64,000 nt of DNA. Source: Mesorhizobium sp. M1E.F.Ca.ET.045.02.1.1. GTDB taxonomy: Bacteria > Pseudomonadota > Alphaproteobacteria > Rhizobiales > Rhizobiaceae. The first letter of the stretch is position 1. The number at the start of each line of letters is the position of its first letter. The DNA is taken from the NCBI RefSeq assembly GCF_003952485.1, contig NZ_CP034447.1:1736001-1800000 (forward strand), in the 5' to 3' direction. The position numbers and the translations under genes were made by a program. Below the pieces are notes generated by a model that saw only the letters and a list, made by a program, of their open reading frames with translations, was not told the DNA's origin and did not search any database. This document shows positions 8,063 through 16,515 of the stretch, piece after piece.

Positions 8063-10077
8063 TTTCGACCGTTGCTCTTCTGTTGTGCGGTCCCGCAGCG
8101 CTTCTGGGCACGGCCGTCCTGGCCGGAGCCATCAGCCGACGTGCCTCGGCGACGCGTCTGGTCTATGGCGCCGCGCTCGCCATCTCGGCCGCCCTGCTCG
8201 TCATCGTCGCAGGCCATCTCATGGGCAATCCCGGCGAGGTGTCCGCCGTCACCTTGCCGCTCGGCCTGCCATGGACCGGCGCCCGGTTCCGTCTCGACGG
8301 CCTGTCGGCCTTCTTTCTGATCGTCGTCAACCTGGGCGGCGCGGTCACCAGCCTCTACGGCCTTGGCTATGGTCAGCACGAATCGGCGCCGCATCGCGTG
8401 CTGCCCTTCTATCCGGCCTTTCTGGCCGGCATGAACCTTGTCGTGCTGGCCAACGACGCCTTCGCCTTCCTGCTGTCCTGGGAATTCATGTCGCTCGCCT
8501 CCTGGGCGCTGGTCATGGCGCACCACCGCGACGAGGCGAACAGGCGGGCTGCCTACATCTATCTGGTGATGGCAAGCTTCGGCACGCTGGCGCTGCTGCT
8601 GGCCTTTGGCCTGCTGGCGGGGCCGGCGGGAACCTATGCGTTCGACGCCATGCGCACGGCGCAACCCGGCCCGCTCGCCGCCGGCGCGGTGCTCGCCCTC
8701 ATGCTGCTCGGCGCCGGCTCCAAGGCCGGCCTCGTGCCCCTGCACGCCTGGCTGCCGCTTGCCCATCCGGCGGCGCCGAGCCACGTCTCGGCGCTGATGA
8801 GCGGCATCATGACCAAGGTCGCCATCTACGGCTTCGTCCGCGTGGTGTTCGACCTGTTGGGCGCGCCGGCGTGGTGGTCGGGCGTCCCAGTGCTTCTCAT
8901 CGGCGGCGTTACGGCGGTTCTGGGCATCCTTCATGCGCTGATGGAAAAGGACCTCAAGCGGCTGCTCGCCTACTCGACCATCGAGAACATCGGCGTCATC
9001 TTCGCCAGCCTCGGCCTTGCGCTTGCCTTCAAGGCGAATGCCATGCCGTCGGCGGCGGCGCTGGCCTTCACCGCGGCACTGTTCCACGTGCTGAACCATT
9101 CCTTCTTCAAGAGCCTGCTGTTTTTCGGCGCCGGCGCCGTGCTCTCGGCGACCGGCGAACGCGACATGGAGAGACTGGGCGGCCTCATCCACCGTCTGCC
9201 GGTGACCAGCTTCGTCTTCCTCGTCGGCTGCGTCTCGATCTCGGCGCTGCCGCCGTTCAACGGCTTCGCCTCGGAATGGCTGGCCTTCCAGGCCATATTG
9301 CAGAGCCCCGAGCTGCCGCAATGGGGGCTGAAGGTGATCGTGCCCGCCGTCGGCGGCATGCTGGCGCTGGCCGCGGCGCTGGCCGCGGCTTGCTTCGTCA
9401 AGGCATTCGGCATCACTTTCCTCGGCCGGGCGCGATCGGCGGTGGTGGAACAGGCGCATGAGGTCGACCGCTTCTCGCTGGCGGCGATGGTCGTGCTTGC
9501 CGTCCTCTGCCTGCTCGCCGGCGTCGTGCCCGGCTTTGTCATCGACGGCCTGTCGACGGTGACGCTTCCGCTCATCGGCGACCGCATGCCGGTGCAGTCG
9601 GCGCAGCCCTGGCTGTCGATCGTGCCGATCGCCGAGAGCCGAAGCTCCTACAACGGCCTGCTGGTGTTCGTCTTCATCACGATCTCGGCGTCGCTCGCGG
9701 CCTTCTTCATCCACCGCTTCGCCTCGCACGCGCTGCGCCGGGGCCTGGCATGGGGTTGCGGCTTCGACGACGCGGCGCCCGCCGCGCAATATACGGCCGT
9801 CAGCTTCGCGCAGCCCATCCGCCGGGTATTCGGCGGATTCGCGTTCCGCGCCCGCGAGACGGTGGAAATGCCGGCGCCGGGCACGCTCGACCCGGCACGC
9901 ATCAAGGTGGACATTCACGATGTGGCCTGGGAGACGTTCTACCAGCCGATCGCCGGCGCGATCGATTTCGCCACCGAGCGGCTGAACTACCTGCAGTTCC
10001 TGACGATCCGCCGCTATCTGACGCTGGTTTTCCTCTACCTCGTCATCCTGCTTCTGGTGCTTGCGCTATGGCCATGA
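8059..10077 (+). CDS. hyfB: Proton-translocating membrane subunit, HyfB/HycC-like (Ehr complex)
   Basis: The 672-residue protein is an antiporter-like subunit of the NuoL/NuoM/HyfB superfamily with many transmembrane helices. The conserved channel segments are visible: SWEFMSLASWALVMAHHRDE, GAGSKAGLVPLHAWLPLAHP, SHVSALMSGIMTKVAIYGF, KDLKRLLAYSTIENIG and LNHSFFKSLLFFGAGAVL. The key lysines and glutamate of the proton path are therefore present, so the membrane arm is probably functional. It starts with GTG overlapping the regulator stop and ends overlapping the start of the next subunit. In hydrogenase-4 and Ehr complexes this subunit pumps protons or sodium, driven by the soluble arm. Confidence 0.92.
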   Translation: MISTVALLLCGPAALLGTAVLAGAISRRASATRLVYGAALAISAALLVIVAGHLMGNPGEVSAVTLPLGLPWTGARFRLDGLSAFFLIVVNLGGAVTSLYGLGYGQHESAPHRVLPFYPAFLAGMNLVVLANDAFAFLLSWEFMSLASWALVMAHHRDEANRRAAYIYLVMASFGTLALLLAFGLLAGPAGTYAFDAMRTAQPGPLAAGAVLALMLLGAGSKAGLVPLHAWLPLAHPAAPSHVSALMSGIMTKVAIYGFVRVVFDLLGAPAWWSGVPVLLIGGVTAVLGILHALMEKDLKRLLAYSTIENIGVIFASLGLALAFKANAMPSAAALAFTAALFHVLNHSFFKSLLFFGAGAVLSATGERDMERLGGLIHRLPVTSFVFLVGCVSISALPPFNGFASEWLAFQAILQSPELPQWGLKVIVPAVGGMLALAAALAAACFVKAFGITFLGRARSAVVEQAHEVDRFSLAAMVVLAVLCLLAGVVPGFVIDGLSTVTLPLIGDRMPVQSAQPWLSIVPIAESRSSYNGLLVFVFITISASLAAFFIHRFASHALRRGLAWGCGFDDAAPAAQYTAVSFAQPIRRVFGGFAFRARETVEMPAPGTLDPARIKVDIHDVAWETFYQPIAGAIDFATERLNYLQFLTIRRYLTLVFLYLVILLLVLALWP

Positions 10078-11024
10078 TTTTCCAGTTGGCCGTGCAGGGC
10101 GCGCAGATGCTGCTGGTGCTTTTGCTGGCGCCGCTGCTGATCGGCTTCGTGCGCAAGGTGAAGGCAAGGCTGCTGCGCAGGCAAGGCCCCCCGCTGATTC
10201 AGCCCTATCGCGATCTCATCAGGCTGATGCGCAAGGAGGTCGTGCTGGCCGACAACGCATCCTGGCTGTTCCGCGTCACGCCCTACCTGATCTTTGCCGC
10301 CACCTGGGTCGCGGCGGCGCTCGTTCCGACATTCGCCGCCGGCCTCGAGTTCAGCTGGACAGCCGATCTCATCGTCATCGTGGCGCTGCTCGGCAGCGCG
10401 CGCTTCTTCCAGGCGCTGGCCGGAATGGACGTCGGCACCAGCTTCGGCGGCATCGGCGCCAGCCGCGAGGTGATGATCGCTTCGCTGGCCGAACCGGCGA
10501 TGCTGCTCATCGTGTTCAGCCTGGCGCTCGTCGCCGGCGCCACGCAGCTTTCGACGGTCGCCGCCTTCATGGGTTCGCCCGAAGTCGGATTGCGGGTGTC
10601 GCTCGGCATGTCGCTGATCGCCCTGGTGATGGTGGCGATCGCCGAGAACGCGCGCATACCGGTCGACAATCCGGCCACGCATCTGGAGCTCACCATGGTC
10701 CATGAGGCGATGATCCTGGAGTATTCCGGCCGCCATCTGGCGATGATCGAGCTCGCCACCTTCCTCAAGCTCGTGCTCTACGTGTCGCTGATCTCCTGCG
10801 TCTTCCTTCCATGGGGGCTGGCGAGCGTCGGGGCGGGGCCAAAGGCGTTGGCGATCGGCGCCGCCGCCTATCTCGCCAAGCTTGCGGTGCTTGCCATCCT
10901 GCTTGCCGTGTTCGAGACGGCGGTCGCCAAGATGCGCGTCTTCCGCGTGCCGGACTTCCTGGGCGCGGCGCTGATGCTGGCGCTGCTCGGCACGCTCTTG
11001 CTGTTCGTCTCGCGGAGCCTGTGA
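10068..11024 (+). CDS. hyfC: NuoH-like membrane anchor subunit, HyfC/HycD-like (Ehr complex)
   Basis: The 318-residue protein is a complex I subunit 1 (NuoH) homologue. It shows the conserved RRQGPPLIQPYRDLIRL loop that contacts the electron-transfer module, SFGGIGASREVMIASLAEPA, IAENARIPVDNPATHLELT and HEAMILEYSGRHLAMIE, with acidic residues of the quinone-side cavity. It anchors the hydrophilic arm to the proton-pumping subunits. The ATG at 10068 gives MAMIFQL and a ten-base overlap with the previous gene. The ATG at 10074 would give an ATGA overlap and is equally possible. Confidence 0.92.
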   Translation: MAMIFQLAVQGAQMLLVLLLAPLLIGFVRKVKARLLRRQGPPLIQPYRDLIRLMRKEVVLADNASWLFRVTPYLIFAATWVAAALVPTFAAGLEFSWTADLIVIVALLGSARFFQALAGMDVGTSFGGIGASREVMIASLAEPAMLLIVFSLALVAGATQLSTVAAFMGSPEVGLRVSLGMSLIALVMVAIAENARIPVDNPATHLELTMVHEAMILEYSGRHLAMIELATFLKLVLYVSLISCVFLPWGLASVGAGPKALAIGAAAYLAKLAVLAILLAVFETAVAKMRVFRVPDFLGAALMLALLGTLLLFVSRSL

Positions 11025-11686
11025 TGAACGGTCTCACCTTCGACATCGCTCACCTGCTTGCCGGCAGCCTGGTGCTGGTCTCCTTCATGATGCTCTACCA
11101 GGACCGCCTGTTCGCGCTGATCAACGTCTTTGCCCTGCACGCGGTCGTGCTTGCGCTCTCGGTGGCCTGGCAGGCCTATATCCAGGACGCGCACCACCTC
11201 TACATCACGGCGGCAATAGCGCTGGTGTTCAAGGCGATCGTCATCCCCGTCGGGCTGCATCGCATCATCCAGCGGCTCGGCATCCACCGCGACATCGAAA
11301 CCGCCGTCGGCATCGGTCCGACCATGCTTGCAGGCATTGGGCTGGTGACGCTCTCCATGGTGCTGATGCTCAGGGTGACGCCCGAGGCCGACCCGCTCGC
11401 CCGCGAGGACCTCGCCTTCGCGCTGTCGATCATATTGCTGGGGCTCTTGGTGATGGTCACAAGGCGCAACGCCGTCAGCCAGGTCGTCGGCTTCATGTCG
11501 CTGGAGAACGGCCTGGTGCTGGCCGCCACCGGCGCCAAGGGCATGCCGCTGGTGGTCGAGATCAGCGTCGCCTTCTCGATCCTGATCGCCTTCATCGTCA
11601 TCGGCGTCTTTCTGTTCCGCATCCGCGAGCGGTTCGATTCGGTCGATGTCGGCGCGCTCGACGACTACCGGGGAGAGCGCCAGTGA
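11024..11686 (+). CDS. hyfE: HyfE-like membrane subunit (Ehr complex)
   Basis: This 220-residue, about seven-helix protein resembles hydrogenase-4 component E. Its C-terminal half corresponds to NuoK: ALSIILLGLLVMVTRRNAVS, VGFMSLENGLVLAATG and ISVAFSILIAFIVIGVFLF, including the glutamate in MSLENG that lies on the proton path in NuoK. The ATG shares one base with the preceding stop (TGATG), and its own stop overlaps the next GTG, so translation is coupled along the operon. Confidence 0.9.
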   Translation: MNGLTFDIAHLLAGSLVLVSFMMLYQDRLFALINVFALHAVVLALSVAWQAYIQDAHHLYITAAIALVFKAIVIPVGLHRIIQRLGIHRDIETAVGIGPTMLAGIGLVTLSMVLMLRVTPEADPLAREDLAFALSIILLGLLVMVTRRNAVSQVVGFMSLENGLVLAATGAKGMPLVVEISVAFSILIAFIVIGVFLFRIRERFDSVDVGALDDYRGERQ

Positions 11687-13134
11687 CCGCGTTTTCCTTC
11701 GATGCCGTCGCCGCCATCCTTTTGATCCCCGCGGGCGCCGCGGCCATTCTCGCGGCGCTGCCGAACTACAAGATGACCGCGGTCGTGAACGTCATGGCGA
11801 GCCTGCTGACCTTGCTCGCGGCGCTGTCGCTGTTCATCACCGAGCGGCCGGCGCCAGGGCAATATCTGATCATCGACGACCTCAACATCGTCTTCATCGT
11901 GCTCAACACATTCGTCGGCTTCACCACCAGCGTGTTCAGCGCGTCCTATATCGGGCATGAGCTGGAAACCGGCCGGCTGACCGCGCCGAACCTCCGGTTC
12001 TACCACGCGATGTACCAGATCATGATGTTCGGCATGAACCTCGCCTTCGTGTCGAACAATATCGGCCTGATGTGGGTCGCGGTGGAGCTCGCCACGCTGA
12101 CCACCGTGCTGATGGTCGGCATCTACCGCACCCATGAGGCGCTCGAGGCGGCCTGGAAATATTTCATCCTCGGCAGCGTCGGCATCGCGCTCGCCCTGTT
12201 CGGCACAATCCTCGTCTACATGGCCGCACAACCGGTCGTCGGCGAGGGCACCAATGCCATGGTCTGGTCGGTGCTGATCGAAAAGGCGGCGCATTTCGAC
12301 CCGGCCCTGCTCAGCGTCGCCTTCATCTTCCTGCTGCTCGGCTATGGAACCAAGGTCGGGCTCGCCCCCCTGCATGCCTGGCTGCCCGATGCGCATGCCG
12401 AGGGTCCGACGCCGATCTCGGCGGTGCTGTCGGGCCTGCTGCTCAACGTCGCGCTCTACGCCGTGCTGCGCTTCAAGCTTTTGCTCGCCGCGAGCCCGGA
12501 GGCGATCGGCCCGGGGCCGCTGATGGTCACGATGGGGCTGACCTCGCTGATCTTCGCGGCCTTCATGCTCTACCGCCGCCGCGACATCAAACGGCTGTTC
12601 GCCTATTCCTCGATCGAGCATATGGGCATCATCGTCTTCGCCTTCGGCATGGGCGGCCCGCTCGCCAACTTCGCCGGCCTGCTGCACATGGTCATGCACA
12701 GCCTGACCAAGTCGGCGATCTTCTTCGCCGTCGGCCATATCGCGCAGGTCAAGGGCACGCAGAAGATCTCCGAGATCAGGGGGCTGACCGAAAGCCACCC
12801 CGGACTTGGCTGGGCGCTCGTGATCGGCGTCGTCGCCATCGCCGGCCTGCCGCCGCTCGGCATCTTCATGAGCGAATTCCTGGTCGTCAGCTCGACCTTC
12901 GCCAGGCATCCCTGGCTGGCGATCCCGCTGGTGTTCGGGCTGCTCATCGCCTTCGGCGCGCTGCTTTTGCGGCTGACCGGCCTCGCCTTCGGCGAGCCGC
13001 GCGGCGGCACGGCGCCGGTCGAGGCGTCCTACGTGCCGATGTATTCGCACCTCGCTCTGGTGTTTGCCGCCGGCATCTATCTGCCGGCGCCGCTGGTCGC
13101 GTGGTTCCAGCATGTCGCCGGTATCCTGGGGTAA
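11683..13134 (+). CDS. hyfF: Proton-translocating membrane subunit, HyfF-like (Ehr complex)
   Basis: The 483-residue product is a second antiporter-type subunit (NuoN/HyfF group). Conserved pieces are MWVAVELATLTTVLMVGIYR, GYGTKVGLAPLHAWLPDAHA, EGPTPISAVLSGLLLNVALY, RRDIKRLFAYSSIEHMGIIV and HSLTKSAIFFAVGHIAQ. The glutamate and lysines of the proton channel are in place. Two antiporter-like subunits plus a NuoH and a NuoK-type subunit make the full membrane arm of a hydrogenase-4 or Ehr complex. The gene begins at GTG 11683, overlapping the previous stop. Confidence 0.92.
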   Translation: MTAFSFDAVAAILLIPAGAAAILAALPNYKMTAVVNVMASLLTLLAALSLFITERPAPGQYLIIDDLNIVFIVLNTFVGFTTSVFSASYIGHELETGRLTAPNLRFYHAMYQIMMFGMNLAFVSNNIGLMWVAVELATLTTVLMVGIYRTHEALEAAWKYFILGSVGIALALFGTILVYMAAQPVVGEGTNAMVWSVLIEKAAHFDPALLSVAFIFLLLGYGTKVGLAPLHAWLPDAHAEGPTPISAVLSGLLLNVALYAVLRFKLLLAASPEAIGPGPLMVTMGLTSLIFAAFMLYRRRDIKRLFAYSSIEHMGIIVFAFGMGGPLANFAGLLHMVMHSLTKSAIFFAVGHIAQVKGTQKISEIRGLTESHPGLGWALVIGVVAIAGLPPLGIFMSEFLVVSSTFARHPWLAIPLVFGLLIAFGALLLRLTGLAFGEPRGGTAPVEASYVPMYSHLALVFAAGIYLPAPLVAWFQHVAGILG

Positions 13135-13154
13135 GGCGCATGGTGAGGAAAAGC

Positions 13155-14678
13155 ATGCCCGCACTCACAGATCTCATCGAGGCCGGCCGGCCGGCCGAGC
13201 ATCACGCCCCGTGGAGACGCGCCGTGGTGGCCCCGAAGGTCTGGAACCTTGCCGTCGAGCAGCTCGCCGGCGGCCGCTGGAGCCTGCTCGGCCTGTGGGG
13301 AGAACCGGACAGGGTGCACATGGCGCTCCTCGATGAAGCGCGGGACATTGGCGTAATCAGTCTGGACTGCCGCGGCGGCCGCTATCCGTCGGTCGGCCAG
13401 TACCATCCGCCGGCCCTGAGGTTGGAGCGCGCCGCGGCCGATCTCTTCGGACTGGCGCCGCAAGGGCTTCCCGACACCCGCCGCTGGCTCGATCATGGCC
13501 AATGGGGCATCAGCCATCCGCTGGCGGCGCAGCCCGGGAAGCCGGCGGCCGGGTCCTCCTATCGGTTCCTCGCGGCGGAGGGCGACAGCCTCCACCAGAT
13601 CGCGGTCGGACCCGTGCATGCCGGCATCATCGAGCCGGGACATTTCCGATTCACGGCAAGCGGCGAAACGGTGGTGCGGCTGGAAGAGCGCCTGGGCTAT
13701 GTGCACAAGGGCATCGAAGGCCTGATGACCGGCGCGCCGGTCGATCGCGCGGCAAGACTCGCGGGCAGGACTTCCGGCGACAGCACGGTCGCTTATTCGC
13801 TCGCCTTTGCCCGTGCCGTGGAGGCGGCTCTCGGCGTCACGCCACCGCCGCGCGCGATATGGCTGCGGGCGCTGATGGCCGAGCTGGAGCGCCTTGCCAA
13901 TCACCTCGGCGATATAGGCGCCATCTGCAACGATGCCGCCTTCGCGCTGATGCACGCGCATTGCGGCGTGCTGCGCGAACGCGTGCTGCGCGCCGCCGAT
14001 GCGGCCTTCGGCCATCGCCTGATGCGCGACCGCGTCGTGCCCGGGGGCGTAGCAGGCGATCTCGGCGAAGCGGGCACGAGCGCCATCCGATCGCTGGTCG
14101 CGGAGATCAGGCAGCGCTTTCCGCATCTGGTCGAGCTCTACGACAACACCGCGTCGCTGCAGGACCGGACGGTGGCGACCGGACGGCTCAAGGTCGAGCT
14201 TGCCAGGCAATATGCCGCCGGCGGTTATGTCGGGCGCGCCTCCGGCCGCGATTTCGATGCGCGGCGCAACGCAGTCTACGCACCCTATGACGAACTCACC
14301 TTCGATGTGCCGGTGCTGCAGGAGGGCGACGTCAACGCACGCGTCTGGATCCGCGTCCGCGAGGTCGAGCAGAGCCTGTCGCTGGTCGAGCAGATGCTGG
14401 GGCGGCTGCCGGCCGGCGCGATCCGCGCCGATATCGCCGCGGCGGACAATGTTGCAAACGGGCCGCGCGAGGGCATGGCGCTGGTCGAAGGTTTTCGCGG
14501 CGACATCCTGGCCTGGCTGCGCATCGGCGAGGGCGGCTTTATCGAGCGCTGCCACCTGCGCGACCCTTCATGGTTCCAGTGGCCGCTCCTGGAAGCGGCG
14601 ATCGAGGGCAACATCGTCGCCGACTTCCCGCTCTGCAACAAATCGTTCAACTGCTCCTATTCCGGCCATGATCTCTAG
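13155..14678 (+). CDS. Hydrogenase-like large subunit (fused NuoC-NuoD type) without the NiFe ligands, EhrL-type
   Basis: The 507-residue protein carries an N-terminal NuoC-like domain (about 1-125) and a NuoD/HycE-like large-subunit domain. In HycE the NiFe centre is held by an RxCGxC motif and a DPCxxC motif. Here the first reads RTSGDS (in AGRTSGDSTVAYSLAFARA) and the second reads NCSYSG (in CNKSFNCSYSGHDL at the extreme C-terminus). By alignment, all four cysteines are replaced by Ser, Ser, Ser and Gly. The flanking family residues are kept (RLGYVHKGIEG; LMAELERLANHLGDIG). It therefore cannot bind NiFe in the usual way and is the Ehr type. Start 13155 follows AGGAAA; an in-frame ATG also lies at 13140. 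Confidence 0.92.
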   Translation: MPALTDLIEAGRPAEHHAPWRRAVVAPKVWNLAVEQLAGGRWSLLGLWGEPDRVHMALLDEARDIGVISLDCRGGRYPSVGQYHPPALRLERAAADLFGLAPQGLPDTRRWLDHGQWGISHPLAAQPGKPAAGSSYRFLAAEGDSLHQIAVGPVHAGIIEPGHFRFTASGETVVRLEERLGYVHKGIEGLMTGAPVDRAARLAGRTSGDSTVAYSLAFARAVEAALGVTPPPRAIWLRALMAELERLANHLGDIGAICNDAAFALMHAHCGVLRERVLRAADAAFGHRLMRDRVVPGGVAGDLGEAGTSAIRSLVAEIRQRFPHLVELYDNTASLQDRTVATGRLKVELARQYAAGGYVGRASGRDFDARRNAVYAPYDELTFDVPVLQEGDVNARVWIRVREVEQSLSLVEQMLGRLPAGAIRADIAAADNVANGPREGMALVEGFRGDILAWLRIGEGGFIERCHLRDPSWFQWPLLEAAIEGNIVADFPLCNKSFNCSYSGHDL

Positions 14679-14679
14679 A

Positions 14680-14735
14680 CCACGATCCCGAAAAGTGGAG
14701 GCCGGTTTTTCGGAAAAGATCATGGTCAAACAATA
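14680..14735. repeat. Short dispersed repeat fragment inside the Ehr operon
   Basis: The sequence ACGATCCCGAAAAGTGGAGG ... GGTTTTTCGGAAAAGATCAT reads as a hairpin of the GATCCCGAAAAGTGG / TTTTCGGAAAAGATC type that is common between rhizobial genes. It separates the large-subunit stop from the small-subunit start, the only uncoupled junction within the hyf-like operon. Confidence 0.6.
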
Positions 14736-14746
14736 GATATGCCGTC

Positions 14747-15286
14747 ATGCGCAAGCTCCTCTTTGAAAGTCTGATCCGCCCGCCCCTGACCGAGCGCCCG
14801 CCGCAAGTGAGCGATGCGGCGGTCGATGAATTGGCGCGCGCACTCGACGGCGCCGCCCTCAGGAGGCTGGGCCGGAGCCTGTCGATCCGGGCGATCGACG
14901 CCGGTTCCTGCAATGGCTGCGAGCTCGAGATGCACGCGCTCAACAACGCCTTCTACGACATCGAGCGCTTCGGCTTCCGCTTCGTCGCGTCGCCGCGCCA
15001 TGCCGACGTGCTTTTGGTCACCGGGCCGGTCACCAAGAACATGCGCGAGGCATTGAAGCGAACTTGGGACGCGACGCCAAACCCGAAATGGGTGGTCGCG
15101 CTCGGCGACTGCGCAAAGGACGGCGGCTGCTTCGCCGGCAGCTACGCGGTCGTGGGCGGCGTGGCGGACGTCGTGCCCGTAGACCTGCACATTCCAGGCT
15201 GCCCGCCGCCGCCGATCGAGATCCTCAAGGGATTGATCGCGCTGCTCGACGGCGCGAACGGGAAGGGTGGCGCTTCGGAAGGCTGA
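14747..15286 (+). CDS. NuoB-like iron-sulfur small subunit (EhrS/HyfI-type)
   Basis: The 179-residue protein is homologous to NuoB and the HycG/HyfI small subunit of group 4 hydrogenases. The ligands of the N2-type 4Fe-4S cluster are kept: the CNGCE pair (in DAGSCNGCELEMHAL), the cysteine of GDCAKDGG, and the cysteine of PGCPPPP. So the electron-transfer cluster next to the quinone/active-site cavity should form, although the partner large subunit has no NiFe site. It is the last gene of the operon. No ferredoxin-like subunit (HyfA/HyfH) and no hyp maturation genes lie nearby. Confidence 0.92.
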   Translation: MRKLLFESLIRPPLTERPPQVSDAAVDELARALDGAALRRLGRSLSIRAIDAGSCNGCELEMHALNNAFYDIERFGFRFVASPRHADVLLVTGPVTKNMREALKRTWDATPNPKWVVALGDCAKDGGCFAGSYAVVGGVADVVPVDLHIPGCPPPPIEILKGLIALLDGANGKGGASEG

Positions 15287-15400
15287 AATAGCGGCAAGCC
15301 CGACTCTACCCATACGGCGACAATTCAATCTCGATGGACGAGCTCATGCTGCCAATCGACCCCGATCGCTGCTCGCCTACGTCAAATCACAACCTTGCGC

Positions 15401-16306
15401 TCATATCACGGTTCTCATCCACGCCAGGAAGGATTCCATCACCGCGGATCGCGGGCTGTGATGCATCCACACGACATAGAAGCTGTAGCCCGGCAGGGAC
15501 AATGGATGCGCTTTGACGAGCGTGCCGCTTTCCAGTTCACGGCCGACCACGACGTCACTTAAAATCGCAATGCCTTGCCCGGCGACAACCGCATCGATCG
15601 CGTGCAGCTCCTCACGAAAGCTCAAGTCCCAGGCCTTGTCCGGGATCAGGTCCGGATCGATTGAACGGGCCGTCACCAGCCACCGGCGCCAGGTGGGAGC
15701 GTCCGGATCGCGGCTCATCCAGTCGAAATGGATCAACGGATAACGCAGGAGATCGGCGGCCCGCTCGATCGCCCGCCCATCGCTCGCCAGCAATCGCGGA
15801 CTGCAAATGGGAAAGAAGGAATCGCGGCACAGCTCTTGCCCGGCAAAGCCCAAAGGCGGGCGCCGTGTATAGCGGATCGCCACGTCCGCGGCGCCGGCGC
15901 GCAGATCGAGCAGCGCGTCCGTCCCGATGATCTCCAACGGCACGGCCGGGTTGGCTTCCCGCCATTTCGGCAACCGGGGCACCAGCCATCGGCTGGCAAA
16001 AGCATTCGGGCTGGTCACCCGCAGAGGCGCTTGAAAATCCGGCTCCGCGACCGCGGCAAGGGAACCGGCGAGAAGATCAAAGCCGTTGCGCAGGATAGGG
16101 AACAGCCGCGCTCCCGCACCCGTCAGCACGAGCGGGCGCGGCCGGCGCTGGAACAGCTTGCAACCGCATATCTCTTCCAACAAGCGGACCTGGTGACTGA
16201 TCGCCGTCGGCGTCACGCCGAGCTCCACCGCCGCGGCCTTGAAACTGCCGTGCCGGGCAGCGGCCTCGAAGGCGTGCAAAGCACGGAGCGGCGGGCAGTT
16301 CCTCAT
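15401..16306 (-). CDS. LysR-family transcriptional regulator, GcvA-like
   Basis: The 301-residue product has the LysR winged helix-turn-helix at about residues 5-65 (PPLRALHAFEAAARHGSFKA, then TPTAISHQVRLLEE) and the GcvA-type effector domain (PLRVTSPNAFASRWLVPRLP; ADVAIRYTRRPP). It faces away from the FAD-linked oxidase at 16516 with only about 210 bases between their starts, so that gene and the MFS gene behind it are the likely targets. Its 3' end is convergent with the Ehr small-subunit gene. Confidence 0.92.
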   Translation of the reverse strand: MRNCPPLRALHAFEAAARHGSFKAAAVELGVTPTAISHQVRLLEEICGCKLFQRRPRPLVLTGAGARLFPILRNGFDLLAGSLAAVAEPDFQAPLRVTSPNAFASRWLVPRLPKWREANPAVPLEIIGTDALLDLRAGAADVAIRYTRRPPLGFAGQELCRDSFFPICSPRLLASDGRAIERAADLLRYPLIHFDWMSRDPDAPTWRRWLVTARSIDPDLIPDKAWDLSFREELHAIDAVVAGQGIAILSDVVVGRELESGTLVKAHPLSLPGYSFYVVWMHHSPRSAVMESFLAWMRTVI

Positions 16307-16383
16307 GCCGGCAGTGTAGATGAATTCTGCTCATCCAGTAGCTAAGAATTTCGCTTTTGCAGAAGGTTGAGCCCTGTGAGACC

Positions 16384-16490
16384 CTAGAGTGGTTCGCCGT
16401 TTCACGGAAACGGCGAACCACTCTATCTCTTTGTTTTCACGCAATTCCGGACGGAAAACCGCTTCACACTTTTCCTGGAATTGCTCTAGT
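16384..16490. repeat. Dispersed intergenic repeat, family B (complete copy with 18-bp hairpin)
   Basis: Bases 16386-16403 (AGAGTGGTTCGCCGTTTC) are perfectly complementary to 16407-16424, with a three-base loop. The hairpin is followed by CTCTTTGTTTTCACGCAATT, CCGGACGGAAAACCGCTTC and CTGGAATTGCTCTAG. Shortened relatives occur at 31484, 41811, 45820 and 52945. The copy lies in the divergent promoter region between the LysR gene and the oxidase, so it may affect their expression. Confidence 0.8.
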
Positions 16491-16515
16491 CCGGTTGGAA
16501 CCGAGGACGGCGACG

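Noticed and set aside
8032..9918. Long open frame (628 codons) on the minus strand, antisense to the HyfB-like gene
   Set aside because: Its product is rich in Arg, His, Asp and Gln with no domain, as expected for the opposite strand of a GC-rich coding sequence. The plus-strand gene has clear conserved motifs.
13155..15286. Catalytic NiFe hydrogenase or formate hydrogenlyase
   Set aside because: All four cysteines for the NiFe centre are missing in the large subunit, and no hyp, fdh or ferredoxin-subunit genes are present.
10068..15286. Respiratory complex I (nuo) operon
   Set aside because: Only NuoH-, NuoB-, NuoC/D-fused, NuoK-like and antiporter-type subunits occur, in hydrogenase-4 order; nuoE, F, G, I and J are absent.
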